Below, piece after piece: positions 24,393 to 32,740 of a DNA stretch of 64,000 bases. Source of the stretch: Janthinobacterium rivuli. GTDB lineage: Bacteria; Pseudomonadota; Gammaproteobacteria; Burkholderiales; Burkholderiaceae_D. Positions within the stretch are counted from its first letter, which is position 1. Each line of letters begins with the position of its first letter. The notes under the pieces were generated by a model, which worked only from the letters and a program-made list of their open reading frames with translations, was not told the DNA's origin and did no database searches. The DNA lies in NCBI RefSeq assembly GCF_009208735.1, contig NZ_WFLJ01000005.1, forward strand, positions 248,001 to 312,000, read 5' to 3'. The position numbers were made by a program, and so were the translations under genes.

Positions 24393-26063
24393 ATGAGTAC
24401 ACTTGTAGAGCAGGCAACACAGGAAATGACGGCGGCCATCCACGCCTGGTTCGATGAGCGCCTGCAGCGCACCGACCTGGAGCAAGCCGTCAAGCGCACG
24501 ACCTTGCAAGTGGGCATCTTCAATGAGCTCCTGCTCGACTACAAACCGGGCCGCACCACCGCCGACGAATTCGACCTGGGCCTCGACGACGACGCACGTC
24601 CCAGGACGCCGCTGCGTCTTGACGATGCGCAAGTGCGCGAGCTGATCGCGCCGCAGCTGACGGCGCTGGTGCAAACCCGCCTGGCGCCGCTGGTGGATAC
24701 GCCGATGATCGATTACCGCTTCACCGTCCGCGGCAAGTTCCAGACGGCGCAGGGCAAGCTGCACCTGACCTTGCTGGAATACGTCAACGACGGCAAGCGC
24801 CTGGTCTTGCTGGAGAACATACACGCGTACGTCACGCAAAAACTCGAGCGCGGCACCCGGCCGACAAAAAAGCTGGAAACGTTCTTCCTGACGCGCCACC
24901 TGCTCGATCCTTACCTGTTCCCGCAGCCCGATATCGCGTGGACGATCGCGCAATTCGAGCGCATCGAACAGTTGAACAAATCGCGGCCGCAAGCGCTGGC
25001 CGAACATCGCGGCGACATCATCCAGGCCGTGTCGGCCTGGGCCGAAAAACAGTTCCTGCCGCAGTTCTACGACGTGCAAAAATCCAGCTACAGGGGCACG
25101 GAATACGCCTTGAAGGCGGGCGCGGCGCCCGATGCGCAGGCGCTGGCGCCGATCGACCTGCTGCTGTACGGCGCGGTGATGATATTGCGCCACGAACCGA
25201 GCTACGCCAAATCAACGGGCCTGAAATTCCTGGAAATCGCGCGCGAACTGGGCAGCGAACGGGCCGTGCGCATGCTCAAGGAAGGCAGCGGCACCTTCCC
25301 CGATGCCGACATCCACGTGAAAAATGCGCTGCTGGAATGCCGCGCCAACGATGTGTTTGCCACCATCAGCATCACGATTGCCCGGGAAGAGGAAGAAGCG
25401 TATGCACAGGCGCTGGTCTTCATCACGCATTTGCTGAACAACGGTTTTCCGAAAAACTACCAGATCAAGCTCAAATCCAGGGTCAAGACCTATTTGCCGA
25501 TCAAGGGACTGGCGAAATCCGACACGCACCGCTTTTTCGCCAATGCCCTCGCCTGGCCTGGCCTGCAAGCGCAACTGGAAGCCTATGCGCGCGCCGCCAT
25601 CGAGCAATTCGAGTTCTATGCCGACACGGAAGGCGAAAAGAATTGCATGCCCGGCACGTACGCCACGTTTGGCCTGGGCTTGCTCGACTCTCGCCACTTC
25701 CCTCTGGTGCGGCACTACATGGCCAACGTCGACGAGGAACACCAGTCCGTGCAAGACCAGTTCACGGCCGCCTTCGCCGAACGACATGGCGTGACGACGG
25801 CATCCATTCCCGTGCTGGCGGCGTGCCTGCGCGCGTGCACGGACAACGCAAAGGTGAAAATCCAGGCGGAACTGGAGGATCCTGAGAAACTGGAACTGTT
25901 CTGCCAGCAACTGCAGGGACTGGAAGGCTATCTGGTCGAGCACATGCTGTATCCGATCTGGGGCAAGCTGGAAAAACTGGCGGCCCTGGCGCGCAAGGCG
26001 GAGGGCCGGCGCAGGGAGCTGCTGCTGGCCTTGCTGGAAGCGGCCAGCAAGGCGCACGCCTGA
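24393..26063 (+). CDS. Large hypothetical cytoplasmic protein
   Basis: The start is taken at ATG 24393 (MSTLVEQATQEM), giving 556 residues with no export signal. It is mostly helical. A central part recalls the E. coli-type proteins of unknown function that carry AYAQALVFITHLL and a C-terminal QGLEGYLVEHMLYPIWGKL. Several aromatic and acidic patches (YEFYADTEGEKN region) are notable, but no catalytic motif stands out. It is a single-gene unit preceded by an AT-rich segment at about 24310-24330. I do not assign a function. Confidence 0.6.
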   Translation: MSTLVEQATQEMTAAIHAWFDERLQRTDLEQAVKRTTLQVGIFNELLLDYKPGRTTADEFDLGLDDDARPRTPLRLDDAQVRELIAPQLTALVQTRLAPLVDTPMIDYRFTVRGKFQTAQGKLHLTLLEYVNDGKRLVLLENIHAYVTQKLERGTRPTKKLETFFLTRHLLDPYLFPQPDIAWTIAQFERIEQLNKSRPQALAEHRGDIIQAVSAWAEKQFLPQFYDVQKSSYRGTEYALKAGAAPDAQALAPIDLLLYGAVMILRHEPSYAKSTGLKFLEIARELGSERAVRMLKEGSGTFPDADIHVKNALLECRANDVFATISITIAREEEEAYAQALVFITHLLNNGFPKNYQIKLKSRVKTYLPIKGLAKSDTHRFFANALAWPGLQAQLEAYARAAIEQFEFYADTEGEKNCMPGTYATFGLGLLDSRHFPLVRHYMANVDEEHQSVQDQFTAAFAERHGVTTASIPVLAACLRACTDNAKVKIQAELEDPEKLELFCQQLQGLEGYLVEHMLYPIWGKLEKLAALARKAEGRRRELLLALLEAASKAHA

Positions 26064-26091
26064 AGTGTGCAACGTTATGACTTTCACCATA

Positions 26092-26097
26092 TATAAT
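26092..26097 (+). promoter_or_regulatory. Candidate -10 box
   Basis: A perfect TATAAT lies 65 bases upstream of ATG 26162 in an AT-rich stretch. The -35 region is poor. Confidence 0.4.
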
Positions 26098-26161
26098 GCC
26101 GTTCGCCAGAATTGCCTCAAAGCATCTTTTGGCGCCTGACATTGAATCGTGGAGAAAATAC

Positions 26162-26854
26162 ATGCATCAAACGCAACAAACATCGCGTACCGCCCTGCTG
26201 GCAGCAAGCCTTGCCGCCGCCGTGGCGCTGGCCCAGCCCGCCATCGGCGCAGAGACCACCGCCGTGGAACTGGCGCCGCTGGACGTGGCCAACCTGTACA
26301 TCAAGACCATCATCAACCAGGATGAAGCCAGCGTCGCCAAGCTCAACGCCTACCTGCGTCCTACCCGCCTGGCGGGCCAGCAAAGCGCCGAATATGCGTC
26401 GTACAGCGGCTTGAAGGAGGCCGATGCCAGGTTTCCAGCGGAAACCGGCAAGCTGATCGCCGACCTGTTCCCCGCCGCCATGCGCGCGGCCGTGACGCCG
26501 GCCGCCGAGCTGCTGGCGGCGAACGTCATCGCCGCCAAGAATGGCGCCGCGTGCCAGGCCACCAAGGCGGACCCGGTGACGGTGGAAAACGGCATGCAGA
26601 CGGCCGCCGTCAGCTTCGAATGCCAGGTCGTCAAGGTACCGGTGGCATGGGCGCCTGCCGCCCAGCAACTGGCGAAGACCGGCTGCAAGGTCGAGCAATG
26701 CAAGGCCGGCCTGCAAAAGATCGCCGCAACCTACACGAGCTCGCCAAAACAGACGTGGCGCGCCGTGTTTGCCGTCAGCCGCGAAAAGAACTCGGAAGCC
26801 TGGCGCAACGATTTCGCGCGCGAAACCTTCGATGAAATCTGGGAATACCTGTAA
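26162..26854 (+). CDS. Exported protein of unknown function
   Basis: The start ATG 26162 (MHQTQQTSRT) follows GGAG by 7 bases, giving 230 residues. A signal peptide ends near AIGAE. The mature part is helical at first (DVANLYIKTIINQDEASVAKL) and contains four cysteines (GAACQ, FECQ, TGCKVEQCK), a spacing that suggests two disulfides in the periplasm. The end is NDFARETFDEIWEYL. The family is not recognised. Confidence 0.65.
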   Translation: MHQTQQTSRTALLAASLAAAVALAQPAIGAETTAVELAPLDVANLYIKTIINQDEASVAKLNAYLRPTRLAGQQSAEYASYSGLKEADARFPAETGKLIADLFPAAMRAAVTPAAELLAANVIAAKNGAACQATKADPVTVENGMQTAAVSFECQVVKVPVAWAPAAQQLAKTGCKVEQCKAGLQKIAATYTSSPKQTWRAVFAVSREKNSEAWRNDFARETFDEIWEYL

Positions 26855-26879
26855 TCCTCGCCTCGTTTAGAATGGCTGG

Positions 26880-27206
26880 ATGAACAAAGTCACTCCGGTA
26901 CCACAGCCCGCAGGCCTGGCCCTGCTGCGCCTGCTCGATCCCGACCACGTGGAAGGCGCGCTCAGCAAGCAAGTATTGGCGCAAGACCTGGCCAGCCTGC
27001 ACGGCAGGCAATTGCTGGCGCTGCTGCGCCGGCTGCGCGCCGCCCAGTCCAACCAGCAGCACTATGCGGGCGCCAGCGCCGAGCAGACCGAACAGCAGTT
27101 CGGCGCCGCCATCGCCGCCGTCAAGGCGGAACTGGCCACGCGCCCGCACATCCCCAACAAGCAGGAAGCGAAGGCCCTGCGCCAGGCGGCCGCAAAGCGG
27201 CGCTGA
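26880..27206 (+). CDS. Hypothetical small helical protein
   Basis: This 108-residue protein is soluble, Ala/Gln/Leu-rich, probably all helical, with a basic C-terminus (NKQEAKALRQAAAKRR). It starts 25 bases after the preceding exported protein. No family is recognised. Confidence 0.5.
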   Translation: MNKVTPVPQPAGLALLRLLDPDHVEGALSKQVLAQDLASLHGRQLLALLRRLRAAQSNQQHYAGASAEQTEQQFGAAIAAVKAELATRPHIPNKQEAKALRQAAAKRR

Positions 27207-27290
27207 ACGGGCCTACGGTGCGCAGGCCGGCGCGGCCCGCCTTCTATAATCGGTGACGATACATTGTTTCCCGCACTGAAAGGATTCCCC

Positions 27291-27932
27291 ATGCCCACGT
27301 CAATCTCCCGCCATGTAATCGGCTGCGCCCTGCTGGCCTTGTCCAGCCTGGCGACCGCGCAGGCTGACCATGCCCCACACATCGGCCCCATCGACGCGCG
27401 CGCCGTGTGGCAGGAACGCTCGCTGTCGGCCTGCCGTAGCGAAGAGTCGCCCACCGCGCCCGACGTCTGCCTGCTGCGCACCATGCAGCGCAGCGGCGCT
27501 CGCCCGCAAGCCATCGCCGCCGCGAAAATGCTCGTCAAGGCGAACAAGGCCGGTTTCATTTCCGCCTGGCGCCCGCTGGGCAAGGCGGCTCTGGCCACTG
27601 TCACCTATCCGTTTCGCGCCAACACGAATGAAGGCACTTTGCTGATCGGCAGCGATGGCGCCGCCATCGACGTCGACGAGGGCTCCGTGCGCGAGGAAGA
27701 CCGCGCGACGCCCGCCTGGCGCGCGTTTACGGCCGCCCATCCAGACTCTGTCCCGTTTGCGCCCGCCGAGTTCGTCGGCAGCACGGCCACCGGCGATGGC
27801 GGCCAGAGCGTGCTGTTTTCCACGCCCCTGATCACCTGCCACGCCTGCGTCGACGATGGCGCCCTGCTGATCGCCTATACGATTGACAAGGATGGTATCG
27901 TGCGCGAGCGAAAACTCTTGACGATCAAGTAA
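27291..27932 (+). CDS. Exported protein of unknown function
   Basis: The start ATG 27291 (MPTSISRHVIG) has AAAGGA at good spacing, giving 213 residues. A signal peptide ends near ATAQA. The mature part has paired cysteines (LSACRSEE, PDVCLLR; later LITCHACVDDG) and an SAWRPLGKAALATVTYPF segment. A strand-rich C-terminus ends in LLTIK. It might be a periplasmic lipid- or ligand-binding protein, but nothing in the sequence proves it. Confidence 0.6.
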   Translation: MPTSISRHVIGCALLALSSLATAQADHAPHIGPIDARAVWQERSLSACRSEESPTAPDVCLLRTMQRSGARPQAIAAAKMLVKANKAGFISAWRPLGKAALATVTYPFRANTNEGTLLIGSDGAAIDVDEGSVREEDRATPAWRAFTAAHPDSVPFAPAEFVGSTATGDGGQSVLFSTPLITCHACVDDGALLIAYTIDKDGIVRERKLLTIK

Positions 27933-27962
27933 GGCTGCATCAAAGATAAGATAGAATTGCTT

Positions 27963-27992
27963 GATGGCATGTCTATACGAGTACATGCCATC
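27963..27992. repeat. Perfect 10-bp inverted repeat upstream of the esterase gene
   Basis: GATGGCATGT (27963-27972) and ACATGCCATC (27983-27992) are exact reverse complements around 10 bases. The element ends 28 bases before the esterase start, in its leader. It could be an operator or a hairpin limiting translation. Confidence 0.6.
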
Positions 27993-28019
27993 GATCCAAC
28001 TTACTTATCACAGGAAAAC

Positions 28020-28886
28020 ATGCGCCGCTCTTGCCTTGCTCTGCACCTCACCGCCGCCCTGCTGCTGTCCAGCCCCTTCCATCTCGCCACTGCCGCACCC
28101 GCCGCCAATGCTGCCGCCAGCGCGGCCACGCCGCTCGTCATCGGTGAAAGTTTCAACATCGATTCGCGGGCGCTGAAGGAAAAGCGCCACATCAATGTGT
28201 ACATGGCGCGCGCCTGGGATACGCCGCCCGACGCGCCCTTGCCGGTGCTGTACATGCCGGACGGCGGCGTGGCCGAAGACTTTTTACATGTGGCCGGCTT
28301 GCTGCAAGTGTCGGTGGCGAATGGCACGATGCGTCCCTTCATGCTGGTCGGCATGCAAAACACGCAGCGCCGGCGCGATTTGACGGGACCGACCGAGAAT
28401 GCGCAAGACCGCAAGATCGCCCCCGTGGTGGGCGGCTCGCAAGCCTACCGCGCCTTCATCCGCGATGAGCTGATGCCGGAAATCAAGCGCCGCTACCGCA
28501 CGACGGGCGAGACGGCCATCGTCGGCGAATCGCTGGCCGGCCTGTTCGTGGTGGAAACCTATCTGCTGGAACCGCAGCTGTTCGACCACTACCTGGCGTT
28601 CGACCCCAGCCTGTGGTGGAACCATGGCGCCCTGCCGCGCGAGGCGGCGGCCCTGCTGGCCAAGGGCAAGCCAGGCAAGCGCGACCTGTACCTGGCGTCC
28701 AGCAGCGAAGCGGGCATCGCCGTGGAAGTGCAGCGCCTGGCCGACGTGCTGGACAAGCAGGCGCCTTCCGGCTTGCAATGGCATGTGGAAAAGATGCCGG
28801 AAGAAAGCCATGGCACGATCTATCACCCGGCGGCATTGAAGGCCTTCCGCGCCGTCTTCAAGCCGCAGGCGCCGGCTGGACAATAA
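28020..28886 (+). CDS. Exported alpha/beta-hydrolase, esterase D/enterochelin esterase-like
   Basis: The start ATG 28020 follows AGGA, giving 288 residues with a signal peptide (cut near ATAAP). The fold is that of the PF00756 esterases: PVLYMPDGG, the nucleophile serine in GESLAGLFVVE, AFDPSLWWN with the acidic residue region, and a late histidine in EESHGTIYHPA. Relatives hydrolyse siderophore esters or thioesters; the export signal suggests periplasmic action. The substrate is not determined. Confidence 0.8.
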   Translation: MRRSCLALHLTAALLLSSPFHLATAAPAANAAASAATPLVIGESFNIDSRALKEKRHINVYMARAWDTPPDAPLPVLYMPDGGVAEDFLHVAGLLQVSVANGTMRPFMLVGMQNTQRRRDLTGPTENAQDRKIAPVVGGSQAYRAFIRDELMPEIKRRYRTTGETAIVGESLAGLFVVETYLLEPQLFDHYLAFDPSLWWNHGALPREAAALLAKGKPGKRDLYLASSSEAGIAVEVQRLADVLDKQAPSGLQWHVEKMPEESHGTIYHPAALKAFRAVFKPQAPAGQ

Positions 28887-28981
28887 AACATGGACAAACT
28901 GTAATCCGGCGCGGGGCGTGCCCGCCGCAGCTGGCGGGTAAAATCGGCGACCCTTCTTCCTCCCGCCGAGTACAGATATTC

Positions 28982-29836
28982 ATGAGTTTTTTGCAATTAT
29001 TTATTCTTTCCATCGTCCAGGGCTTCGCCGAGCTGCTGCCCGTCTCCAGCTCCGCCCACGTCATCATGGCGGAGAAACTGATGGGCCTCGATCCCACCTC
29101 GCCGGAGCTGACCATGCTGCTGGTGATGCTGCACACGGGCACCATGTTCGCCGTCATCGTGTATTTCTGGAAGTCCTGGCACGCCACGTATTTCAGTTCG
29201 GCCAACGCTTTTCGCAGCAATGTCCTGCTACTCGCGGCCGCCACGGCCCTGACGGGCATCGTCGGCTTCGGCTTGCTGAAGGGCATTACGCACGTCATGA
29301 GCAAGGACGCGCCTGGCTTTGAAATCGAACACCTGTTCGGCAATGCCAGGCTGATGGCCGCCGCCCTGGCTGCGGCCGGCGTGCTGATCATCGCCTCTTC
29401 GCGCCTGCAAGCGCGCCAGCATGGCACCTTGTCCATCGGCAAGGCGATGGTGATCGGCGCCGTGCAGGGCCTGTGCCTGCCTTTCCGCGGCTTTTCCCGC
29501 TCTGGCGCCACCATTTCAACGGGCATCGCCATGGGCGTGCCGCAGCGTCGCGCCGAGGAATTCAGCTTCGCCCTGGCCGTCGTGCTGACGCCCGCCGTGC
29601 TGGTCAAGGAAGGCTGGCGCTTCTACCAGGCAGTGGCAAATGGCAGCCTCGACCATCTGGAACACGGCAACAGCCTGCTGCACCTGCTCGGCCCCAGCCT
29701 GCTGGGCATGCTGCTGTCCTTCCTGGCCGGCTTGCTGGCCCTGCGCTGGCTGTCGCGTTGGCTGGAACAGGGGCGCTGGCATTTCTTTGGCGCGTATTGC
29801 CTGGCCGCTTCCTTGGTAGTGCTGTACGTAGGGTAA
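28982..29836 (+). CDS. Undecaprenyl-diphosphatase-like membrane protein (BacA/UppP family)
   Basis: This 284-residue protein has about eight membrane segments. The first BacA motif reads QGFAELLPVSSSAHVI, and the second reads LPFRGFSRSGATISTG where the usual form is PGTSRSG. UppP recycles undecaprenyl pyrophosphate to the carrier form for peptidoglycan and surface glycans. The altered second motif suggests a divergent subfamily, perhaps a second copy or a specialised phosphatase. The start is chosen by the match of MSFLQLFILSIVQG to the family N-terminus. Confidence 0.8.
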   Translation: MSFLQLFILSIVQGFAELLPVSSSAHVIMAEKLMGLDPTSPELTMLLVMLHTGTMFAVIVYFWKSWHATYFSSANAFRSNVLLLAAATALTGIVGFGLLKGITHVMSKDAPGFEIEHLFGNARLMAAALAAAGVLIIASSRLQARQHGTLSIGKAMVIGAVQGLCLPFRGFSRSGATISTGIAMGVPQRRAEEFSFALAVVLTPAVLVKEGWRFYQAVANGSLDHLEHGNSLLHLLGPSLLGMLLSFLAGLLALRWLSRWLEQGRWHFFGAYCLAASLVVLYVG

Positions 29837-29883
29837 AATCGCCGGGTTTCTCACATCCCCGCCAGCTCTACTGAAAGCCTACG

Positions 29884-30453
29884 ATGAATTTCGCCGCCAC
29901 CGCCGCCCTCTCGCTTGCCATGTCCACCGATGCCTTCGCGGCCGCCGTGGGCAAGGGCGCCGCCCTGCACAAGCCGCAATGGCGCGAGGCGCTGCGCACG
30001 GGCCTGATCTTTGGCGTCATCGAAGCCATCACGCCCATCATCGGCTGGGCCCTGGGCAGTGTGGCAGCGCCTTACGTGGAAGCGTGGGATCACTGGATCG
30101 CCTTCAGCCTGCTGGGTATCATCGGCTTACTGATGATACGCAATGCCCTTGGCGAGGCCGACGAGGACGAAGCGCCGGCGCAGTCGCACTCGTTCTGGGT
30201 GCTGGCCGTGACCGGCCTGGCCACCAGCATCGACGCCATGGTGGTCGGCGCCGGCCTGGCCTTGCTGGGGGCGAATATCGTCGTGACGGCGGCCGCCATC
30301 GGCTTTTCCACCTTCGTCATGGTGACCTTGGGCGTGATGCTGGGCCGCGTGCTGGGCACGGTGGCGGGCCGGCGCGCCGAACTGGTGGGCGGCCTGGTGC
30401 TGATCGTCATCGGCTGCGTGATCCTGTACGAGCATCTCGGCCACCCGGCCTGA
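29884..30453 (+). CDS. mntP: Manganese efflux pump MntP
   Basis: This 189-residue protein has six membrane segments in two homologous halves, the usual length for MntP. Typical pieces are [15 protein letters not shown] in the first half and [17 protein letters not shown] in the second, with the conserved acidic residues in the membrane. It exports excess Mn(II). It starts 47 bases after the UppP-like gene, so a separate riboswitch leader is not present in that gap. Confidence 0.9.
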   Translation: MNFAATAALSLAMSTDAFAAAVGKGAALHKPQWREALRTGLIFGVIEAITPIIGWALGSVAAPYVEAWDHWIAFSLLGIIGLLMIRNALGEADEDEAPAQSHSFWVLAVTGLATSIDAMVVGAGLALLGANIVVTAAAIGFSTFVMVTLGVMLGRVLGTVAGRRAELVGGLVLIVIGCVILYEHLGHPA

Positions 30454-30548
30454 ATCCGCGGCGCGCACGGCACAGCCGCTGGCGGCGGCGTCGGCCCGCT
30501 TTGTGCTACATTGAATGCTCTGCATTCATGTCTCGCAAGGTGACCATC

Positions 30549-30755
30549 ATGGAAACTCTGGAGCTGCTCTTCGCCTCGCTGGTGCGCGAGACCGCCGAAT
30601 CGATACGCGACCACCACATTCCCTTTGCCATCAAGCACGACGAGCGCGCCTATTACGCATGGCTTGATGCGCATCCGATCAATGGCTATATCCAGGAAGC
30701 GTACCGCGAGATCGAGGAGACAGCCCAACAGATCCGCGCCATTCGCGCTGGGTGA
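30549..30755 (+). CDS. Small hypothetical protein
   Basis: The start ATG 30549 follows AAGGTG at 6 bases, giving 68 residues; an ATG at 30528 is in frame. It is helical and acidic (METLELLFASLVRETAESI, HPINGYIQEAYREIEETAQQ). No known motif. It is likely real because of its ribosome-binding site and coding-like composition. Confidence 0.5.
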   Translation: METLELLFASLVRETAESIRDHHIPFAIKHDERAYYAWLDAHPINGYIQEAYREIEETAQQIRAIRAG

Positions 30756-30806
30756 TGACGCTTGCCGCAAGCTACTGCGCGGGGCGCTGTGCGGCTGGCG
30801 ATGCTC

Positions 30807-30824
30807 ACCGTACCAGAGTACGGT
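30807..30824. repeat. 7-bp hairpin
   Basis: ACCGTAC and GTACGGT are exact reverse complements around CAGA. It lies between the 68-residue gene and the FNR-like box, possibly as a weak terminator or operator. Confidence 0.4.
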
Positions 30825-30908
30825 TGCGCTTCTCAGCCACACATCACCGCCGCTCGCTACGCTTGCGCCAAGCGTCGATACGCTAGGTGAACGCTTTCAG
30901 AGAACGTA

Positions 30909-30922
30909 TTGATCCAGATCAA
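30909..30922 (+). promoter_or_regulatory. FNR/Anr box
   Basis: TTGAT, four bases, ATCAA is a complete match to the FNR/Anr consensus. It is centred about 72 bases before the ATG at 30988. A class II FNR promoter would place transcription start near 30957, which fits the gene position. The gene downstream may therefore respond to low oxygen. Confidence 0.65.
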
Positions 30923-30987
30923 ACACTCTGCTGTTCCTATCGAATTGATGGCCCGATGCCGTGACAATGGAATGGGAGGCGGGAGAC

Positions 30988-31317
30988 ATGGATCAGGATC
31001 AAAAACACCAGATCAGGGGTTATGAATTTCATGTGACGGGGGCGCTGGAGAAGGATGGGCGTTACCGGGGCATGATCTTGATCAGCAAGCGCGGCGATAC
31101 CTTGCAGGTGTACGCCAAGCCCGTGCTGATTGAAACGCCGAGCAGTTTCAAATCCGTGCATGCGGCCTTGATCGAGGCGTCGGCGTATGCCCAGGAACTC
31201 ATCTATAACGGCGCCATCAAGGCGCTGCTACCGGCCGATGCGCCGCTGGCGGGGACGCAGAATGGTTCGCAGGCTGGTACGCAGGCGCCGCGGCCGCCGG
31301 ATTTCGTCGGCAACTGA
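30988..31317 (+). CDS. Hypothetical protein downstream of an FNR-like box
   Basis: The start ATG 30988 has GGGAG immediately upstream, giving 109 residues. The first half is strand-rich (GYEFHVTGALEKDGRYRGMI), then comes a helix (SVHAALIEASAYAQELI), and the end is a Pro/Gln-rich disordered tail. It is soluble with no export signal. The family is not recognised. The FNR-like box suggests an oxygen-controlled gene. Confidence 0.6.
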   Translation: MDQDQKHQIRGYEFHVTGALEKDGRYRGMILISKRGDTLQVYAKPVLIETPSSFKSVHAALIEASAYAQELIYNGAIKALLPADAPLAGTQNGSQAGTQAPRPPDFVGN

Positions 31318-31353
31318 TGTTGACAAGACCAGGCAGCCACCCGGGGTGGCGCG

Positions 31354-31359
31354 TATAAT
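31354..31359 (+). promoter_or_regulatory. Candidate -10 box
   Basis: A perfect TATAAT lies 32 bases ahead of the ATG at 31391. A TTGACA at 31320-31325 is 28 bases away, too far to pair with it. Confidence 0.35.
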
Positions 31360-31390
31360 GACGCGCTTTCCCGGATGAACATACAGAACC

Positions 31391-31636
31391 ATGGAATTTG
31401 TGAATTTACCGCTGGTCTTCCTCGTCGGCTGCGCGCTGATCGCCTTGCTGGCCAAGAAAAATGGCTACTCGTGGTACCTGTTCTTCTTCGCGATTGCCGT
31501 GCCCGCTCCCCTGTTGCTGCTGGCCTTGCCACATGTGCTGGGCGTGGAGATCGCTTCCCTGACTTCCGTACGGCTGGGCGCCGCCCTGCTGCTGCCGTTC
31601 GCGGGCTTGCTGCTGGCCCTGCGGCACAAGCGCTAA
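31391..31636 (+). CDS. Small membrane protein
   Basis: This 81-residue protein has three hydrophobic segments (about residues 5-20, 28-48, 58-77) joined by short basic loops (AKKNGYSW) and ends RHKR. Such proteins are common and unassigned in Burkholderiales. It stands alone, convergent with the next small gene. Confidence 0.55.
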   Translation: MEFVNLPLVFLVGCALIALLAKKNGYSWYLFFFAIAVPAPLLLLALPHVLGVEIASLTSVRLGAALLLPFAGLLLALRHKR

Positions 31637-31657
31637 TACCGTCGCGCTAAGGCCGCT

Positions 31658-31879
31658 TCAGCGTACCGGTATACCATCGGCCAAACGCCAGCCGACGGAC
31701 AGCGCCAGTTGCTGCGCTTCTTTTTCGTTGCTGCAATCATCATAATCGCAAGTGTCCGCGTACGCGCCGCACGTCTGGTTCTGGCTGACATACGAGCCGA
31801 CCCAGCGGCCATCGCGGCGCTGGCTGGCCGTGGCGCTGATGGTAAAACCTTTGTGGATGGTGGGATTTTCAAAAGACAT
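31658..31879 (-). CDS. Small Cys-containing hypothetical protein
   Basis: This 73-residue protein has GGAGG six bases before the ATG. It reads MSFENPTIHKGFTISA, then a cysteine-containing turn (QTCGAYADTCDYDDCSNE), then a helix ending DGIPVR. The three clustered cysteines could bind metal or simply be structural. The family is not recognised. Confidence 0.55.
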   Translation of the reverse strand: MSFENPTIHKGFTISATASQRRDGRWVGSYVSQNQTCGAYADTCDYDDCSNEKEAQQLALSVGWRLADGIPVR

Positions 31880-32026
31880 AATTCCTCCGATATCAAAATA
31901 GCGTCAGGAACCTGACTGGCCTCCACTGTGCGCCACCCGCCGCCCGCAGTCTGTACGTTTGATCACACACAGGAAGCGCGCACGCGCAGGCCCGCGTGGC
32001 GCCAGGCGATCGGGTATGATTTCAGC

Positions 32027-32740
32027 ATGTGTGGACGATTCGATCAAAATGACACGGCGCGCGTGCTGGCGTCGTCCTTCGGCTGGACGGACGCGGTGTT
32101 CGACAGCGAGGCCGAGCCGCACCTGAACGTCTCGCCCGGCACTTACCGTCCCATCTTGCACATCGCGGATGGCGTGCACCGGGTCGACGATGTCTTCTGG
32201 GGCTACCGCCCCGCCTGGGCCGCGCAAGCCGTGCCCGCCCCCGGCAAGAAAAAAATCCCCATCGCCATCAATGCCCGCCTGGAAAAACTGGCTGGCGCCT
32301 ACTGGAAACCCTTGCTGCGCGCGGGGCGCGGCATCGTCTGCGTTTCCGGCTGGTATGAATGGACGGGAGAGAAAGGCAGCAAGCAGCCGTGGCACATCCA
32401 CCGCAAGGATCGCGCGCCGCTGTTCCTGCTGGCGCTGGCCCAGTTCGGTCCCTACAAGTTCAACCGCGAGGAAGCCGGTTTCGTGCTGGTGACGGCCGAC
32501 AGCCTGGGCGGCATGGTCGACATCCACGACCGCCGCCCCGTGGCCGTCAGCCGGGAAGACGCGCACCGCTGGCTCGACCCCGCGCTCACTGCCGAGCAAG
32601 CGCTGCACCTGGCGCGCAGCTGCATGCTCGACGTGGACCTGTTCGAATGGCATGCCGTCGACAATCCCCTGGTGCCGTCCGCCAGGGCCAAGGCGCCGCC
32701 GGCAGCGGCGCAAAGTACATTCGACTGGGGTACGGATTAA
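32027..32740 (+). CDS. SRAP/HMCES-family abasic-site DNA-protein crosslink protein (YedK-like)
   Basis: The start ATG 32027 exposes the catalytic Cys2 (MCGRFDQ) after Met removal, giving 237 residues. Other SRAP hallmarks are NARLEKL, the glutamate in SGWYEW, and the histidine in VDIHDRRP. The family shields abasic sites in single-stranded DNA by a covalent thiazolidine link through Cys2. The stop codon overlaps that of the convergent DUF418 gene. Confidence 0.92.
   Translation: MCGRFDQNDTARVLASSFGWTDAVFDSEAEPHLNVSPGTYRPILHIADGVHRVDDVFWGYRPAWAAQAVPAPGKKKIPIAINARLEKLAGAYWKPLLRAGRGIVCVSGWYEWTGEKGSKQPWHIHRKDRAPLFLLALAQFGPYKFNREEAGFVLVTADSLGGMVDIHDRRPVAVSREDAHRWLDPALTAEQALHLARSCMLDVDLFEWHAVDNPLVPSARAKAPPAAAQSTFDWGTD

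Noticed and set aside
29837-29883. Possible manganese riboswitch ahead of mntP
   Set aside because: The gap is only 47 bases, too short for a yybP-ykoY element, and no conserved loops were seen.
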